The notes: a model not told the origin generated them from the letters alone. A DNA stretch of 64,000 nucleotides from Bacillus norwichensis (GCF_014836955.1 NZ_JACSPV010000005.1:60717-124716), one strand, 5' to 3'. Shown: positions 25,409 to 34,235, counted from the first letter of the stretch. Translations and numbers: made by a program.

Positions 25409-25912
25409 TTATTTCTTAATATCTGCCTTTGTTTCCACTGCCATTCCTTCTTTTTCCAAATGATTTTTCAATGCTTCCAATGCTGCAGTTCCGACTGCAG
25501 TATCCTGTTCGCCATTCCCGCCGCTGATTCCGATTCCTCCAACTACTTCGCCGTCGACTACAATTGGAAAGCCACCGACAAATATGGCGAATTTGCCCGG
25601 AATCATAAGCTGGATACCAAATGCTTCATTTCCTGGAAGCGCCGGCCCATTCGGTTCCGTATTAAATAAATGAGTGGAACGCTTGTGACCCGCAGCTGTA
25701 TAAGCTTTAGCCATCGCAATTTCCGGTCCTGTAATCCGTGCCTCGTTCATTCTTTCAAGAGCGATTAAATTGCCCCCATCATCCACGATAGCAATTGTTT
25801 CCGCCACATTAATCTCTTCCGATTTTTGTTTCGCAGCTTCAATCATCAACTTAGCTGCCTCTAACTCAAGCTTAACGACTGTTTTAAAAACCTTCTTCTC
25901 TGTGATCGACAT
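25409..25912 (-). CDS. HbpS/GlcG-family haem-binding-like protein (DUF336)
   Basis: The 167-residue protein belongs to the GlcG/HbpS family: 'KLMIEAAKQKSEEINV', 'AIVDDGGNLIALERMN', 'KAYTAAGHKRST', and 'GGFPIVVDGEVVGGIGISGGNGEQDTAVGTAALEAL'. Members bind haem or appear in catabolic operons with no proven role. It lies 20 bp after the aldehyde dehydrogenase gene on the same strand, so they form a pair. No signal peptide is present, so it is cytosolic. Confidence 0.88.
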   Translation of the reverse strand: MSITEKKVFKTVVKLELEAAKLMIEAAKQKSEEINVAETIAIVDDGGNLIALERMNEARITGPEIAMAKAYTAAGHKRSTHLFNTEPNGPALPGNEAFGIQLMIPGKFAIFVGGFPIVVDGEVVGGIGISGGNGEQDTAVGTAALEALKNHLEKEGMAVETKADIKK

Positions 25913-25932
25913 AATGTGTCTCTCCTTCTCAT

Positions 25933-27399
25933 TTAATAACCGACATAGACTGTTTTTACTTGTGTGAAGAATTCCAATCCAACTCTTCCGGATTCTCGGA
26001 ATGTTGCTGTACTGGACTTTTTAAACCCACCAAACGGGGCATTCATCAAGTTTCCTGTTGTGGTCCTATTCACTTTTACAGTACCTGCCTGAATTTTCTT
26101 CGTAAAATCGTTTGCAATATGAAGGCTATTCGTCACGATTGAAGCGGAAAGTCCGTAATCTGATCTGTTTGCCACTTCCATTGCTTCCTCATATGTAGAC
26201 ACTTCAATGACGGCAACAACTGGTCCAAAAATTTCTTCCTGCGCAATCCGCATGTTTGGTTTTACACCTGTAAAAATAGTCGGCTCCACATAATAGCCTT
26301 TAGCATACTGGTCATCAGCGAGCTGATTACCACCGTACACGAGATTTGCACCTTCCTTAACACCGATGTCAATATAATTCAAGATGTTTTGCAACTGACG
26401 CTCGTTAGCTACTGGCCCGATTTTGACTCCTTCTTCGAAGCCATTACCGATCTTAAGATTCTTCGTTTTTTCAATCAGTCTATTCATATAAGCATCTTTA
26501 ACATTTTGAAGGACGATGACACGGCTTGTTCCGGTGCAAGCCTGCCCGCTCAGAGAGAAGGCCCCATTGACCGTCAATGTTGCAGCCAAATCCATATCCG
26601 CGTCATCCATAATAATGATGGGGTTTTTTCCACCAAGCTCCATTTGTGTCCTCGTGTTAAAGGAGGCTTTGCTGTGAATATCTTCTCCCGCAGCCGTCGA
26701 GCCAGTAAAGGTAACAGCTTTTATCGCTTGATGGGTTACTAACAAATCACCTATGTCAGATGATTTTCCAGTCACAAAGTTGATAACTCCTTTTGGTAGT
26801 CCTGCATTCTGCAGTGCCTCAACCAATCTGAAAGCGATGAGTGGAGTGTCCGATGAAGGTTTGAATACCACTGTGTTTCCAGTGATTAAAGCCGGTGCAA
26901 TCTTTCTGGCCGGAATAGAGATCGGAAAGTTCCAAGGTGTAATGACGGAAATCACTCCAAGCGGCTCACGCTCAGTAGATACCTTCATGTTCGGATCGTC
27001 GTGCGGAAATGTCTCTCCTGTGAAACTCTGACCTTCTACAGCATAAAAGCGCAGCGTCTGTGCAGATCTCAGCACTTCGTTCCTAGCATCATTGACATGC
27101 TTCCCTTCTTCTCTTGTCAATTCTTCAGCCAATGTATCAGCTCGCTGCTCCAAAATGTCTGCTGCTTTATTTAAGATTGTCGCTCGCTTGGATGGCGCGG
27201 TGGCAGCCCATTGCGGAAAAGCTCTGGAAGCAGCATCGATTGCCTGACGGACATCTTCCTCATTAGAGGCCTGGAAAACTCCTACAATTTCTTCCTTATT
27301 TGCCGGATTGATGCTCAAGAATGTCTGCCCGCTTTGAGTCTCGCTCCAGTTGCCGTCTATCAAATTTTTAAATGTGTCTACCTTTGTTGTAGTCAGCAA
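25933..27399 (-). CDS. NAD(P)-dependent aldehyde dehydrogenase (2-oxoglutarate-semialdehyde dehydrogenase-like)
   Basis: The 488-residue enzyme has the full ALDH fold: '[23 protein letters not shown]', the Gly motif 'FTGSTAAG', the general-base Glu in 'MELGGKNP', and the catalytic Cys in '[11 protein letters not shown]'. Its pattern is nearest to Bacillus ketoglutarate-semialdehyde dehydrogenases (GucD/YcbD) as I remember them. This would fit oxidation of a semialdehyde to 2-oxoglutarate, but the substrate is not shown by sequence alone. No TGGTATACCA box is seen directly upstream. Confidence 0.85.
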   Translation of the reverse strand: MLTTTKVDTFKNLIDGNWSETQSGQTFLSINPANKEEIVGVFQASNEEDVRQAIDAASRAFPQWAATAPSKRATILNKAADILEQRADTLAEELTREEGKHVNDARNEVLRSAQTLRFYAVEGQSFTGETFPHDDPNMKVSTEREPLGVISVITPWNFPISIPARKIAPALITGNTVVFKPSSDTPLIAFRLVEALQNAGLPKGVINFVTGKSSDIGDLLVTHQAIKAVTFTGSTAAGEDIHSKASFNTRTQMELGGKNPIIIMDDADMDLAATLTVNGAFSLSGQACTGTSRVIVLQNVKDAYMNRLIEKTKNLKIGNGFEEGVKIGPVANERQLQNILNYIDIGVKEGANLVYGGNQLADDQYAKGYYVEPTIFTGVKPNMRIAQEEIFGPVVAVIEVSTYEEAMEVANRSDYGLSASIVTNSLHIANDFTKKIQAGTVKVNRTTTGNLMNAPFGGFKKSSTATFRESGRVGLEFFTQVKTVYVGY

Positions 27400-27504
27400 T
27401 ATTTATCACCTTTTCCTATGTTTTTCCCAATGAAACGGACCGCTATTGTTTCATCAATTTGAAAGTAACAGCGATCCGTCTTGACAGGCTCTTCTAATAG
27501 GAGT

Positions 27505-27707
27505 TACGCGTACCAAATGCGCCTTAGCGTATTTGCGCTCCGATTTTATTGATCCCCAATTGATACATTTCCTCTGAAAATCTGCGGCATCCGCCGAAGG
27601 CTTTAACTTTGTTCAGTCAGATTTGAACCCCCACCAGAATAAATACCAATCTGCTTTCATCTCACCACTTACAGAAGTCAGAGACTTCTGCTGAATAAAG
27701 TTAAAAG
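27505..27707 (+). repeat. Structured dispersed repeat (about 200 bp), copy B1
   Basis: Shares with four other sites the blocks TTTGCGC, GATTTTAT, TTCCTCTGAAAATCTG, GGCATCCGCCGAAGGC, a long outer inverted repeat (TTTAACTTTGTTCAG with CTGAATAAAGTTAAA) and an inner CAGAAGT/ACTTCTG hairpin. It lies between the diiron protein and aldehyde dehydrogenase genes. Confidence 0.85.
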
Positions 27708-27766
27708 TATCTTGGTCACCAAAATCAAAGCTTTCTTGGGCTTGACCTAACAAATTTAATCATTTT

Positions 27767-28495
27767 TTACGACTTAATCAGTTCTCCAAGATCCTGTTCG
27801 ATGTATTCTCTCCACAAGCCATCCATATACATGCGGCGCATTTTGGCACCAGTGCGTACTATCTCAAGGCAACTTTGCTGCAATTCCGGAGTGTCTGCAT
27901 GCTCCAACACAATCTTGTATCCACGCTCGCCATGGATTTCGTCTGAGACAATGTGCAGGTCGAAAAATTCAATCTCATCATCTGTGAATCCGTATTTTTC
28001 CCTTAATGCAGGTGTCTGCTTTCTATAGATATCAGGCACCTGAGATTCAAGACCTACAACAAGTGCAGCCGTAGCTACTACGAAGTTTTCGCGTGCCGCC
28101 ACTGCATAGCACCAGCTTTGAAGTCCAAGTGTTGTGATGGCCATATTGTTAGGATCTACAACTCTTTCGGCGGATGAGCCGCAGGCTTCAGCAAAACGTA
28201 TCAATAAGTCCGTATGACGGTCACCTGCAATTTCTTCTTCATACATATTTTGCAATGTAAAATCCTTCGCACTTACGAACTTCTCATCCATTGGAGTATT
28301 GTGATAGATGTACGCCAAATAGTCTGCAAACGGTCCAACGTAATGGTAGTGGTTCTCTGCCCACCTTGCAAAGTGTTTTCTTTCAAGCTTTCCTTCTGCC
28401 CAAGCTACTGTAAATGGAGCTTTCTGGCTGTGATTTCCTGCGATTGCAATCTCCAACTCTTTACGAAAGTCCTCTTTTGATAATAGTTCTGCCAT
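27767..28495 (-). CDS. Haem-oxygenase-like diiron oxidase / PqqC-CADD-like protein
   Basis: The 242-residue all-helical protein is of the TenA/PqqC/haem-oxygenase fold. A diiron site is readable: Glu about 87 and His 94 ('MYEEEIAGDRHTD'), Glu 150 ('VGLESQVPDIY'), and His 181, Asp 185 and His 188 ('FFDLHIVSDEIHGERG'). This E-x6-H, E, H-x3-D-x2-H spacing is that of haem-oxygenase-like diiron oxidases such as CADD, UndA-type and BesC-type enzymes, which activate O2. PqqC itself is cofactorless, and no other PQQ genes are present. The promoter carries TTGTATACCA. Electrons could come from the nearby ferredoxins. The substrate is unknown. Confidence 0.82.
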   Translation of the reverse strand: MAELLSKEDFRKELEIAIAGNHSQKAPFTVAWAEGKLERKHFARWAENHYHYVGPFADYLAYIYHNTPMDEKFVSAKDFTLQNMYEEEIAGDRHTDLLIRFAEACGSSAERVVDPNNMAITTLGLQSWCYAVAARENFVVATAALVVGLESQVPDIYRKQTPALREKYGFTDDEIEFFDLHIVSDEIHGERGYKIVLEHADTPELQQSCLEIVRTGAKMRRMYMDGLWREYIEQDLGELIKS

Positions 28496-28530
28496 TGTAA
28501 AATCCTCCTTGTTAATTTGTATTTATTATT

Positions 28531-28540
28531 TTGTATACCA
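28531..28540. promoter_or_regulatory. Candidate GntR operator TTGTATACCA (diiron oxidase gene)
   Basis: One base from the perfect TGGTATACCA palindrome, located 36 bp upstream of the diiron protein start. Confidence 0.65.
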
Positions 28541-28645
28541 TTTAAGTTAAAAAACGAATTGAACCATTGGCATTTTTAACTTAAAGGGGATTCACAGATT
28601 CATAACTTGTAAACTAAGCTTTTATTAGTGTATAAATACTAGTTT

Positions 28646-29428
28646 TTAGTGCAGCATAGCATCTTTTTCTATTTTTAATACTTTTATCAGCTCATTCGAA
28701 AGCTGATCCAGGGCTTCCTCAACTATTTTCCTGCCAATCTCAAAATCAGCCTGCAATGCGTCCCCAATACATCCATTTGCAGTCATTTCTTCATAGTGAT
28801 AAAAACCTTGCAGCGCACATCCCGGCCTTAAGTGCTGCCACCTTCCCGACTCCTGTATATCACCTTTTTGAAGCTTGTTAGTGCGAATCAATTCCGGAGC
28901 CAGGTAAAATGCCTCTGATACTTCTCTTTCACAACTATGACCAAATAAGGATGACTTCACATTTTCAGCTATCGCTTTTTTGGCTGAAGCAGTTGTTTTC
29001 GCATAAAATACTTCGACATCCATTTCTTCGTTTATCAAATTGACGGCTACATCCAGTGTTGATTGATTGCCCCCATGTGAATTGAGAAATAAAAACTGCT
29101 GAATGCCATGACACTTCAATGATGAAACTATGTCCTTCAGCAGAGCAATCAGTGTGGTCGGTTTAAGGGAAATCGTCCCTGGAAAATTCAGGTGATGTGA
29201 AGAAACACCCATATTGACCGTCGGTGCGATAAGTGCGTATGGAAATAATCGTTCACCTAGTTTGACAGCCATCTTTTCTGCCAAAACCGCATCGCAGCTC
29301 TCTACCATATGCGGGCCATGCTGTTCATGTGCCCCAACAGGTATAATAGCAAGTCTTGCTTTTTCCAAAGCGGCTTCGACTTCTTCCCATGTCATCTTTG
29401 CCAGTTCATAACAATTCATTCGCTTCAC
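28646..29428 (-). CDS. Creatininase-family metal-dependent amidohydrolase
   Basis: The 260-residue enzyme has the metal set of the creatininase family: 'PVGAHEQHGPH' (Glu 35, His 37), Asp 46, 'NSHGGN' (His 118) and 'GHSCEREVSE' (His 164, Glu 168). Members hydrolyse cyclic amides, formamides or peptide-type bonds (creatininase, FAPy deformylase, MftE). The substrate here is unknown, but a lactam or cyclic amide fits the presence of RidA and the 5-oxoprolinase genes in the region. It follows a [2Fe-2S] ferredoxin gene by 27 bp in the same transcription unit. Confidence 0.85.
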   Translation of the reverse strand: MKRMNCYELAKMTWEEVEAALEKARLAIIPVGAHEQHGPHMVESCDAVLAEKMAVKLGERLFPYALIAPTVNMGVSSHHLNFPGTISLKPTTLIALLKDIVSSLKCHGIQQFLFLNSHGGNQSTLDVAVNLINEEMDVEVFYAKTTASAKKAIAENVKSSLFGHSCEREVSEAFYLAPELIRTNKLQKGDIQESGRWQHLRPGCALQGFYHYEEMTANGCIGDALQADFEIGRKIVEEALDQLSNELIKVLKIEKDAMLH

Positions 29429-29455
29429 CTTCTATACATTGTCACCGCTTTCATT

Positions 29456-29788
29456 TCACTTAGTCATTATCGTACCACGTTTTCTAGGAGGCTTTATTTT
29501 GATATTCTCCTGGGAAATTTCTATATCCTTTTGAATATACAACTGACAAGTAAGCCGGTAACCCTCTTCGAGCTTTTCCCCCAGTATATTTTGTTCCTTC
29601 CAGTTTGGTGGGTCAAGCCCTTCAGATCCATTGATCACGCGGCATGTACACCTTGTACACTTCCCCATTCCGCACCCAAACTTTAATTTCGGAAATTCTT
29701 TAATTCCGGCTAAAACGACCAAATTAGCATTTTCTTTCACTTCTTGCTCTACAGTTGTCCCATCCACATGAAGAATCACTTTAGGCAT
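29456..29788 (-). CDS. [2Fe-2S] ferredoxin, second plant-type copy
   Basis: The 110-residue protein has 'KFGCGMGKCTRCTCRVINGSE' and a final 'GYRLTCQLYI', giving the four cluster ligands plus an extra Cys. It differs clearly from the ferredoxin at 24947, so it is not a recent duplicate. It is the first gene of a two-gene unit with the creatininase-family gene. The upstream TTGTATACCA box (29833-29842) puts it under the same predicted control as the diiron oxidase. Confidence 0.9.
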   Translation of the reverse strand: MPKVILHVDGTTVEQEVKENANLVVLAGIKEFPKLKFGCGMGKCTRCTCRVINGSEGLDPPNWKEQNILGEKLEEGYRLTCQLYIQKDIEISQENIKIKPPRKRGTIMTK

Positions 29789-29832
29789 TTGAAGACATCC
29801 CCCCCTTAAATTGAAATTTCAGCTTAGGTACA

Positions 29833-29842
29833 TTGTATACCA
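29833..29842. promoter_or_regulatory. Candidate GntR operator TTGTATACCA (ferredoxin/creatininase unit)
   Basis: Lies about 45 bp upstream of the ferredoxin start, and is identical to the box at 28531. Confidence 0.65.
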
Positions 29843-30038
29843 ATAAAATGATGAAGGCAAGGAAATTTTAAAAGAATCTAATAAATAGGAATTATCAATT
29901 CATGATGATTTGAATTTTATATTACTGTTCATACACTGATGTGTCAAGTGATATATGAAAGTTGATTTTTAAAATCAAATATTCTAAATATACTGTTGAA
30001 TTTTTATATACTTTGATATAAACTATTAATCACACAAA

Positions 30039-30048
30039 TGGTATACAA
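30039..30048. promoter_or_regulatory. Candidate GntR operator TGGTATACAA (hypothetical gene at 30101)
   Basis: The same box read from the other strand, 52 bp upstream of the plus-strand gene. Confidence 0.65.
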
Positions 30049-30100
30049 TACACCAAAAAGTTGCCATTTTCAGGAAAATTAATAAAGGAGTGGTTAACAA

Positions 30101-30433
30101 GTGACAAAATTTATTTTACTGACCAACAAGGAAACTTTTCAGACAGATCTTAACAATGAGGGATTAGAGATTGTGGAAACGTACAACTTCTATTTTTTTA
30201 ACAAACTGAGGGCGAAGTATACAATTGCCAAGGTATTAGATGAAAAAGCAAAAATAAAAATGTCTGAGGAATATCATGGCAAGGAATATGTGAACTATAT
30301 TAGAGTAAAGTTTTTCGAGCACTTTGACACAATCGAAGAAGTACGGGAAGAATTATACGAAATTGCTGACAAAAACGATTCGGACAAATTTTCCAATTCG
30401 AGGCTTGTAAAACTGGAAAACGCATCGGCTTAA
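30101..30433 (+). CDS. Conserved-looking hypothetical protein (110 residues)
   Basis: A GTG start follows AAGGAG. The small soluble protein is charged and aromatic-rich ('ETYNFYFFNKLRAKYTIAKVLDEKAKIKM'). It has no signal peptide, membrane helix or Cys. It has its own predicted operator upstream and a strong terminator downstream, so it is transcribed alone and probably coregulated with the redox genes on the other strand. I do not recognise the family; a small binding or accessory protein is only a guess. Confidence 0.7.
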   Translation: MTKFILLTNKETFQTDLNNEGLEIVETYNFYFFNKLRAKYTIAKVLDEKAKIKMSEEYHGKEYVNYIRVKFFEHFDTIEEVREELYEIADKNDSDKFSNSRLVKLENASA

Positions 30434-30437
30434 CTGC

Positions 30438-30486
30438 AAACAGCGATCCCCCTCTCAAATAAATGAGGGGGGATCGCTGTTTTTCT
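30438..30486 (+). terminator. Terminator after the 110-residue gene
   Basis: A very strong stem (AAACAGCGATCCCCCTC with its complement, one extra G) is followed by T residues. Confidence 0.92.
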
Positions 30487-30489
30487 TGA

Positions 30490-30674
30490 TTATCGAATGC
30501 GACTTGGCATATTTGTCCCCAGATTTTATCGATCTCCACTCGATACATTGCCTCTGAAAACCTGTGGCATTCGCCGGAGGCTTTAACTTCATTCAACCGG
30601 GTTTTAGTAGAATACCAATACGCATTATCTCAGCACTTACAAAAGTGCGAGACTTTTGCAGAATGAAGTTAAAA
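30490..30674 (+). repeat. Structured dispersed repeat, copy B2
   Basis: Same blocks as the copy at 27505, with the outer stem TTTAACTTCATTC/GAATGAAGTTAAA and inner ATCGA/TCGAT. Its right end supplies the stop codon of the 28-residue open frame on the minus strand. Confidence 0.85.
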
Positions 30675-30755
30675 TCCAATCATCTTTCTTAAACGTGCCA
30701 ACTTTTTATCTGCCTTTTCCTTTACTTGCTTGGAGTCGAACAAAAATTTCATCAT
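30669..30755 (-). CDS. Possible 28-residue basic peptide
   Basis: ATG-ATG follows AAGGAGAG at reasonable spacing. The product ('MMKFLFDSKQVKEKADKKL...') is basic and helical-looking. The stop codon lies in repeat B2, so the frame may be the remnant of a longer gene cut by the repeat. Divergent from the permease gene at 30921. Reality uncertain. Confidence 0.4.
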   Translation of the reverse strand: MMKFLFDSKQVKEKADKKLARLRKMIGF

Positions 30756-30771
30756 ACTTCAACTCTCCTTC

Positions 30772-30799
30772 ATCTGATATGATAGTTATTATATCAGAT
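30772..30799. promoter_or_regulatory. Inverted repeat ATCTGATAT/ATATCAGAT
   Basis: A 9-bp inverted repeat with a 10-bp spacer, just left of the TGGTATACCA boxes in the divergent promoter region. It may be a second regulator site. Confidence 0.45.
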
Positions 30800-30810
30800 T
30801 TTACTCTAAT

Positions 30811-30830
30811 TTGGTATACCATATACCAAA
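30811..30830. promoter_or_regulatory. Candidate GntR operator, overlapping double site
   Basis: A perfect TGGTATACCA (30812-30821) overlaps a second TATACCAAA half-site. Confidence 0.72.
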
Positions 30831-30880
30831 TCTATTGTATAATATACGTAATTAATTCGTTTATTTTTCGATAAACCCTC

Positions 30881-30898
30881 CATTTGGTATACCAAATG
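30881..30898. promoter_or_regulatory. Best GntR operator: 18-bp perfect palindrome
   Basis: CATTTGGTATACCAAATG is fully self-complementary and lies 22 bp before the permease start. Binding there would block transcription. It defines the consensus for the other sites in the region. Confidence 0.8.
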
Positions 30899-30920
30899 AA
30901 TTAATTAAGGAGGCTCCAAG

Positions 30921-32294
30921 ATGTTAAACCCTTTATTTATTTTTATTTTGATTTTATACTTTCTCTCCATTCTTGTCCCTTCGTCAGGCTTATCCGCCGT
31001 GATATCTGTACTATGCATGATTGCTGTTCTGGTGACTTTTTTTAAAGTATCTAGGTTTGTGCAAGTTTTAGGGGGTGTTTTTTTAGCAGCAGGGCTGTTC
31101 CTACTATTAAATAGTGGAGTAAGCTGGCCAGAGTACATTTTATCCTTCGGGCCTATGCTGGACCTGCTGATGATGTTCACTTTGATCCCGATATTGGGCA
31201 TTCCCATCACCATTGGAAAATATAGCTCTGATATTCAAGCCATCTTACATAATAAAATAAAGACGAACAAACATTTATACATGTTGACTTCTGGAATTTC
31301 CTACTTTTTCAGTATTTTTATGAACTTGGCTACTTTGCCAATGACTTACTATTCTATTAAGCCGGCTTTGGAAGGATATTCAATCCAACATTCTGAGCGG
31401 TTCATGAGCCGGGCTATCACAAGGGGGTTCGCCATGCCACTCATTTGGGCGCCCGTTACACCAATCGTGGGAATAGTTATCGGGGTGACCGGAGTCAGTT
31501 GGGTTTCCATTTTACCCTACGTTATTCCTCTCAGTATCTTTGGTTTACTATTGGATTGGTATCTGGGGTCGCGTATTTCGCAGAAACGTCTGCAAGCCCC
31601 CCTTTCAACGAATGAAATGGCTGCCACAACAATTGAAAAAGAGCCAAGTAATCCCAAACGGATTTTTCAGATATTACTGGCTATCATCATTTTTATCATA
31701 ATCGTATCCGTTGCTGAGTCAATGCTCTCATATTCCTTTTTGACAATTGTGTCATTGTTAGTTATTCCATTCTCCTTTATCTGGGCTCTTTTTTTGAGAA
31801 AGGACAAAGAATTCGGACAAGCGTTTCAAAATCATTTCCGATCCTTTTCTAATAAGATGAAGGACCAATTTTTCTTATTCTTATCTGCGGGCTTTTTTAT
31901 CTCCGCAATAAAAACATCCCATAGCAACGAAGTCGTAAATGAGTGGATTGTCGATTTGATTAATGTAATAGGAGCAAATTTCTTTTTGATGCTGTTGCCT
32001 CTCATTCCATTAGCCTTTGCATTTCTTGGATTTCATCCTGCCGTTACACTTGCACTTATCGCTGAAACATTGAATCCGGACATTACGCACATTTCTGCTC
32101 ATATATTGACTGTCGCCATGCTTTCAGGAGCATCAGCTGCATTTTTAATTGGGCCTTATAACGCAACCATCGGTTTGATGTCCAATATCGTCAAGCAGAG
32201 CTCTTATAAAGTATCAAATTGGAACATGCCTTTCACTTTCGTATACATCGGATGCACCATTGTCTATTTGCTATCACTTCAGTGGTTCACATAA
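30921..32294 (+). CDS. Predicted permease, about 12 transmembrane segments, substrate unknown
   Basis: The 457-residue integral membrane protein starts at ATG after AAGGAGG. Its halves are separated by a hydrophilic linker near residue 230-245 ('LQAPLSTNEMAATTIEKEPSNPK'). The hairpin-like 'FAMPLIWAPVTPIVGIVIG' and the C-terminal 'LSGASAAFLIGPYNATIG' recall ion-transporter-superfamily (ArsB/NhaD/CitM-like) permeases. I cannot name the family firmly. Two strong GntR boxes in its promoter suggest it imports the inducer or substrate of the locus. Confidence 0.75.
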   Translation: MLNPLFIFILILYFLSILVPSSGLSAVISVLCMIAVLVTFFKVSRFVQVLGGVFLAAGLFLLLNSGVSWPEYILSFGPMLDLLMMFTLIPILGIPITIGKYSSDIQAILHNKIKTNKHLYMLTSGISYFFSIFMNLATLPMTYYSIKPALEGYSIQHSERFMSRAITRGFAMPLIWAPVTPIVGIVIGVTGVSWVSILPYVIPLSIFGLLLDWYLGSRISQKRLQAPLSTNEMAATTIEKEPSNPKRIFQILLAIIIFIIIVSVAESMLSYSFLTIVSLLVIPFSFIWALFLRKDKEFGQAFQNHFRSFSNKMKDQFFLFLSAGFFISAIKTSHSNEVVNEWIVDLINVIGANFFLMLLPLIPLAFAFLGFHPAVTLALIAETLNPDITHISAHILTVAMLSGASAAFLIGPYNATIGLMSNIVKQSSYKVSNWNMPFTFVYIGCTIVYLLSLQWFT

Positions 32295-32308
32295 AAAAAC
32301 TGAAGACG

Positions 32309-32340
32309 GGAGCCCTAACTTATGGGCTTTCGTTTTTTCA
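32309..32340 (+). terminator. Terminator after the permease gene at 30921
   Basis: The stem AGCCC/GGGCT is followed by TTCGTTTTTT. Confidence 0.7.
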
Positions 32341-32462
32341 TTCAGCTTCACCTTTAGGGGATGCCGAAAGCTGAGTTTCTTAACACATTGTTGCGTAAAC
32401 CCCATTCTTCTGATGCGAGCTTACTCCTTAAACCTGAATATCTATCAAAAACTATTTCAACT

Positions 32463-32500
32463 AAAAAAGATGCCTCCCATAATTGATGGAATCAGGCACC
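32463..32500 (-). terminator. Terminator after the permease gene at 32519
   Basis: TGCCT/AGGCA with an inner TCCAT/ATGGGA pairing is followed by UCUUUUUU on the minus-strand transcript. Confidence 0.8.
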
Positions 32501-32518
32501 TATAACAGCAAGTTTCTT

Positions 32519-33967
32519 TTACCATATTAAAATAGCAACAGTTGTTGCGATAAAGAGGCTCACCATGACTGGAATAAAGTTTCTGCGCGCCAGTTCGATC
32601 GGCGATATTTTTAAGAACCCAGCGACTGCAACTAACGATGACCAAGCAATGAGTGTTCCGCCACCTGTCCAAATGGCTCCCATCTGCCCTATGGCTGCCA
32701 TAGTGGATGCATCAATATTGGTACCTGGAGCCAGAGCTCCTGATAAAGCCCCAGTTAATGGAAGTCCTGAAAATCCTGATCCGTCTAACCCTGTGATGAT
32801 TCCGATGATCAGAATCCCATATCCCGCAAAGATCGAAGTTTGTGGTATGTAAACTTGTCCGGCTTGAATCGCATCAAACAGAAACGCCGGTATCGCGGCA
32901 TCTTCACCCAATGATAGAATAGCTGGCGTGAAATCATGACTGCCCATAAAGAAGAATCCCGCAATCGGAATAACAGGAGCCATTGCCTTAAAAGCAAAGA
33001 CAAACCCATCAGTTATATGTTCACTTATTTGGTCAAGGGCATGGATGCGATTCAACGCAATCGTTGCCAGCACCAACAAAATTGTCGCTACGCCGCCAAC
33101 GAATGCCGCCCCATCCGTCCCCTCAAAACCGGATCCTCCGGTTATTTTAAACTGAAACATGTAAATCATGACTGCAAGCATGGATAACGGAACGATAACC
33201 GCAAACACCTTGCCCCATTTTTCTTTTCTTTGAACAATCTCTGCGTCTTCCTCTATTGTAGCAGCCAGTTCTCCTGCCTCTTCAAAAAGACTTTCTTGCA
33301 TCTTCATATCATCTGCAGACTGGGCTGTTTTCCTTGACATCACTTTTCTTGCAGATAGGTAAACAATAGAAAGTGCACCAAATCCTGTAATCAAGGAAAG
33401 AACCATTAATTTATCAGTAACCAATGTCTTGTCCACACCTGCTGCAGCTGCACTAATGACAGGAGCCACTTGAATAATATAGTCTGATGACAATGCCATC
33501 CCCTGCCCTGATATAACAACAACCATAGCTGCCACCATAACCGGCACACCCGCACGTACTGCTGCTGGCACTAATAATGCACAGATTAGCGGGACCGCGG
33601 GAGTAGGCCAGAAAAAAAGTGAAATAATGTAGGTGGTTGCAAACAGCAGAATAAAAGATACATGCCCATTAACCATTATTTTTTGAATCGGCATGATTAA
33701 CTTTTGATCCGCACCTAGCCCTTTCAAAGCATTTAGTAAAGCGATCATCAGGGATATGATGAGAAAAATGCTGAACAGTTCCTTTGCTGCCACGAGGTTT
33801 GCGTTAAACACAGCTTGGAATCCACTGACGACATTTCCCTTATACACGGCTGCTACAAGAAACGTTCCAACAATAATAGGCAATACAACACCGCGCCGGA
33901 AAAGCATGGTCCCGATCACAATGATAGTTACTAGCAAATAGAGCCAATGAGCTAATGACATTTCCAT
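32519..33967 (-). CDS. Predicted 12-TM transporter, second permease of the locus
   Basis: The 482-residue membrane protein has 11-13 hydrophobic segments. It has an ion-transporter-like 'FFWPTPAVPLICALLVPAAVRAGVPVMVAAMVVVISGQGMALSSDYI' and a C-terminal 'GLDGSGFSGLPLTGALSG'. A cytosolic charged loop lies near residue 215-245. I place the start at ATG 33967 with GAGGGGGAAGG upstream. It shares a divergent promoter region, with one TTGTATACCA box, with the dehydrogenase gene at 34236. The substrate is unknown; it may move the substrate or a product of the pathway. Confidence 0.75.
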   Translation of the reverse strand: MEMSLAHWLYLLVTIIVIGTMLFRRGVVLPIIVGTFLVAAVYKGNVVSGFQAVFNANLVAAKELFSIFLIISLMIALLNALKGLGADQKLIMPIQKIMVNGHVSFILLFATTYIISLFFWPTPAVPLICALLVPAAVRAGVPVMVAAMVVVISGQGMALSSDYIIQVAPVISAAAAGVDKTLVTDKLMVLSLITGFGALSIVYLSARKVMSRKTAQSADDMKMQESLFEEAGELAATIEEDAEIVQRKEKWGKVFAVIVPLSMLAVMIYMFQFKITGGSGFEGTDGAAFVGGVATILLVLATIALNRIHALDQISEHITDGFVFAFKAMAPVIPIAGFFFMGSHDFTPAILSLGEDAAIPAFLFDAIQAGQVYIPQTSIFAGYGILIIGIITGLDGSGFSGLPLTGALSGALAPGTNIDASTMAAIGQMGAIWTGGGTLIAWSSLVAVAGFLKISPIELARRNFIPVMVSLFIATTVAILIW

Positions 33968-34113
33968 CAACCTTCCCCCTCCAAGTTTATTTAAAATTTG
34001 GATTTACCAATGGCTGTTGATAGCTATTATTAATTGCCCCCTTTCTGTAAGCGCTTCAAATAATGAAAAAGATAAACGATCAATTGTGTTTATGGCATCC
34101 AAAATATAATATA

Positions 34114-34123
34114 TTGTATACCA
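34114..34123. promoter_or_regulatory. Candidate GntR operator TTGTATACCA (divergent permease/dehydrogenase)
   Basis: Central in the 268-bp divergent region, so it could control both genes. Confidence 0.65.
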
Positions 34124-34235
34124 CTTTAAACAATTTGAAATACTCGTTATAATGGTTATTAATATAGCACCCTATTTTTACTAAGTCAAATGATTTTGAA
34201 AATTCTTTTATAACAATTGAAAAGGTGGATCGAAT

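Noticed and set aside
27505-27707. tRNA-like T-arm (GGGTTCAAATC) on the minus strand of the dispersed repeat
   Set aside because: Only the T-arm-like string is present; no acceptor stem, anticodon arm or CCA partner can be drawn.
27767-28495. Annotation as PQQ biosynthesis protein PqqC
   Set aside because: No other pqq genes are present and the protein keeps diiron-oxidase ligands that the cofactorless PqqC would not need.
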